DNA from: Christensenellaceae bacterium Phil1
Lineage (GTDB): Bacteria > Bacillota > Clostridia > Christensenellales > CAG-138
DNA: 64,000 bases
Direction: 5' to 3'
Assembly: GCA_001940855.1 (NCBI GenBank)
Contig: MSGS01000031.1
Location: 2,273 to 66,272 of the forward strand
The position numbers and the translations under genes were made by a program. Under the pieces are notes generated by a model. The model did not search any database, was not told where the DNA came from, and worked only from the letters and a program-made list of their open reading frames with translations. The number at the start of each line of letters is the position of its first letter. Within the stretch, counting starts at the first letter, position 1. Of the stretch, positions 62,207-64,000 are shown in pieces.

Positions 62207-64000
62207 ATGGCAGTCGCTCCTATAACGAGCATAAAGGGAATAGGACCCCGCCGGGCCGAAGCATTCGGCCGGTTGGGTCTTTTTTCGGTTGAAGATATGC
62301 TATCGTTTATGCCAAGGAGCTATATTGACTATACTACAAGCGTGCTCATGCGCGAAGCGGAGCAGGGGATGCTCTGCGCCGTTAAGGTAACGATTACGGG
62401 CGAAGCCAAAACCGTGCGAATACGCGGCGGGCTTACAATAACCACAGCTGCGGCAACGGACGGGCTGAATAAACTTCAGCTGTGCTGGTATAATCAGCCA
62501 TATATGGCGTCTAAACCCGAAGAGGGAAGAACATGCTATGCCTGCGGCCGTGCGGACAAGCGGCGCGGGATGAAGCTGATGAATCCGCAGCTTTACGATG
62601 AATTGCCCGGCATAGCGCCGCAGTATCCGCTGGTTAGCGGCCTTACGCAAAAAATAATGCGCGAAGCGGCAGCGGACGCATTGGGCATGTATAAGGGCAG
62701 AATAGAAGAAACGCTCCCGGAATGCATAATGGCTGAGTATTCGCTTATGCCGCGCGGGGATGCGCTGCTTGCCATGCATATGCCGCAAAGCTTTGAACAG
62801 CTTGAGCGCGCGAAAGAGCGCATGGCGTTTGAAGATATGCTGCTTTATGCGCTGATGCTGAGCATACTGAGGCGCAGGCGGGAGCAAGGCGGCGGAATTG
62901 CGTTCGATATGAACGGCAAACTTGAAAGCTTCAAAAAGCTGCTGCCGTTTGAGCCTACGACGGCTCAGCTTAGGGCAATGCAGGATATTTCAGCGGACAT
63001 GGCAAAAAATGTTCAAATGAACAGGCTCATTCAGGGCGATGTTGGCAGCGGCAAGACAGCCTGCGCACTTTTTGCCATATATGCCGCCATTGAAAACGGA
63101 TACAGTGCCGCGCTTATGGCGCCGACTGAGATATTGGCGGATCAGCACTACCGCACGCTGGGAAAAATGTTTGGCAGCAGGGCAATACTGCTCAAAGGCG
63201 GTATGAAGAAAAAAGAGCGGGAGGAGATAGCCGCGCGCCTTATGAGCGGGGAGGCGCTGGCGATAACCGGCACCCATGCCATAATAAGCGGCGGAGTTGA
63301 AATAGCCAACCTTGGCCTTGTTATAGCGGATGAGCAGCACCGCTTCGGCGTTAGGCAGCGCGCGGCCATAAGCGCAAAGGGGAGCGCGCCGGATACGCTT
63401 ATAATGAGCGCAACGCCAATACCGCGCACACTTTCGCTGCTTATGTACGGAGACCTTGAACTGAGCATTATTGACGAGCTGCCACCGGGCAGAAAGCCTA
63501 TAAAAACGCGAATCGTGCCGCAGCAAAAGCGGGACGATATGTATCGCTTTATAGAGAATGAATTGAAGCAGGGTGCACAATGCTACGCCGTGTGTCCGCT
63601 TGTTGAAGAAAGCGAGGCCATGGAGGGCGTACTCAGCGCAGCGGCGCTTTATAAGGAGCTGAGCAAAAAGCTTGATGTCAGCATAGAACTCATGCACGGG
63701 CGGCTGAGCGCGGCGGAAAAGCAGGCGCGGGCGGCGCGCTTTGCATCGGGCGAAACGAAACTGCTTGTATCCACGACCGTGGTTGAAGTGGGCGTGGACG
63801 TGCCAAACGCTACAATAATGGTAATAGAAAACGCGGACCGCTTCGGCCTTGCGCAGCTTCATCAGCTACGAGGCAGGGTTGGGCGCGGCAGCAAGGAATC
63901 ATATTGCTTTTTGCTGAGCGAATCGGATTCAAAAACGGCAAAGGAAAGGCTCAGCATACTGTGCGGCACCACGGACGGATTCAAAATAGCGGAGCGCGAT
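62207..64000 (+). CDS. recG: ATP-dependent DNA helicase RecG, 3' end outside window
   Basis: The visible 598 residues begin MAVAPITSIKGIGPRRAEAFGRLGL, a helix-hairpin-helix start typical of RecG. An OB-fold wedge region and a superfamily 2 helicase core follow: GDVGSGKT (motif I), DEQHRFG (motif II), SATPIPRT (motif III) and LHQLRGRVGRG (motif VI). RecG unwinds and reverses stalled forks and resolves recombination intermediates. The usual length is about 680 residues, so some 80 lie beyond the right edge. It is one base after the FakA-like gene, in the asp23-fakA-recG order common in Firmicutes. Confidence 0.96.
   Translation, partial: MAVAPITSIKGIGPRRAEAFGRLGLFSVEDMLSFMPRSYIDYTTSVLMREAEQGMLCAVKVTITGEAKTVRIRGGLTITTAAATDGLNKLQLCWYNQPYMASKPEEGRTCYACGRADKRRGMKLMNPQLYDELPGIAPQYPLVSGLTQKIMREAAADALGMYKGRIEETLPECIMAEYSLMPRGDALLAMHMPQSFEQLERAKERMAFEDMLLYALMLSILRRRREQGGGIAFDMNGKLESFKKLLPFEPTTAQLRAMQDISADMAKNVQMNRLIQGDVGSGKTACALFAIYAAIENGYSAALMAPTEILADQHYRTLGKMFGSRAILLKGGMKKKEREEIAARLMSGEALAITGTHAIISGGVEIANLGLVIADEQHRFGVRQRAAISAKGSAPDTLIMSATPIPRTLSLLMYGDLELSIIDELPPGRKPIKTRIVPQQKRDDMYRFIENELKQGAQCYAVCPLVEESEAMEGVLSAAALYKELSKKLDVSIELMHGRLSAAEKQARAARFASGETKLLVSTTVVEVGVDVPNATIMVIENADRFGLAQLHQLRGRVGRGSKESYCFLLSESDSKTAKERLSILCGTTDGFKIAERD

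Overview
The window looks like the chromosome of an endospore-forming Clostridia-type Bacillota. It carries a complete spoIIA operon (spoIIAA-spoIIAB-sigF), a yunB-like sporulation gene, a gerA-type germinant-receptor operon, floA with an NfeD partner, the cdaA-cdaR cyclic-di-AMP pair, and the Asp23 / FakA-like / recG block. Most genes have strong AGGAGG-type ribosome binding sites and some start with TTG or GTG. Isoleucine is very often encoded by ATA. No species can be named from the sequence alone.

Layout. 1-3951 (minus strand) is the edge of an integrative conjugative element that continues off the left side: PcfB-like protein, ArdA antirestriction protein, a cytosine-C5 DNA methyltransferase broken by an in-frame TAA, a DUF4406-like protein and a ParB-like protein. 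Two genes of this block end inside the same 11-bp-stem inverted repeat. A lower-GC orphan gene (4168-5151) sits at the edge. From about 5.3 kb the base and codon use is chromosomal: MazG-like pyrophosphohydrolase, an anchored PQQ-type beta-propeller, HtrA protease, a GntR regulator with a palindrome over its own -35 box, a serine hydrolase broken by an in-frame TAA, another beta-propeller-like protein, an initiator tRNA-Met, a DUF421/DUF4363 pair, a MATE exporter, a DUF362 ferredoxin protein, TypA/BipA and a CPBP protease.

20-25 kb holds a membrane-organisation operon (a protein with a sigma-region-2-like N-terminus, NfeD, zinc ribbon, FloA, zinc ribbon) facing the spoIIA operon. 25-36.4 kb is envelope and spore biology: MBL hydrolase, a peptidoglycan-binding exported protein, YunB, a class A PBP, a cysteine-free uracil-DNA glycosylase, an SH3/peptidoglycan-binding protein that shares an unrecognised C-terminal domain with the earlier one, then gerA-gerB-gerC plus a 50-residue two-helix membrane protein. 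36.8-41.3 kb holds cdaA-cdaR, an FAD-dependent oxidoreductase and a GNAT acetyltransferase.

41.4-47.7 kb is a full oppABCDF oligopeptide importer with hairpins between oppA and oppB and a near-consensus promoter. 48.2-50.5 kb is a two-gene unit, a DUF1538 membrane protein with two copies of an AFDSGG motif and a tandem PII-like protein; I consider this the best candidate for an undescribed signalling/transport system. It is followed by an NhaC-type antiporter, a signal-peptide protein with CARDB-like repeats, YigZ, TyrS, a YcxB-like protein, TadA, transketolase, Asp23, a FakA/YloV-like protein and recG (cut by the right edge). No rRNA, CRISPR array or insertion sequence was seen.
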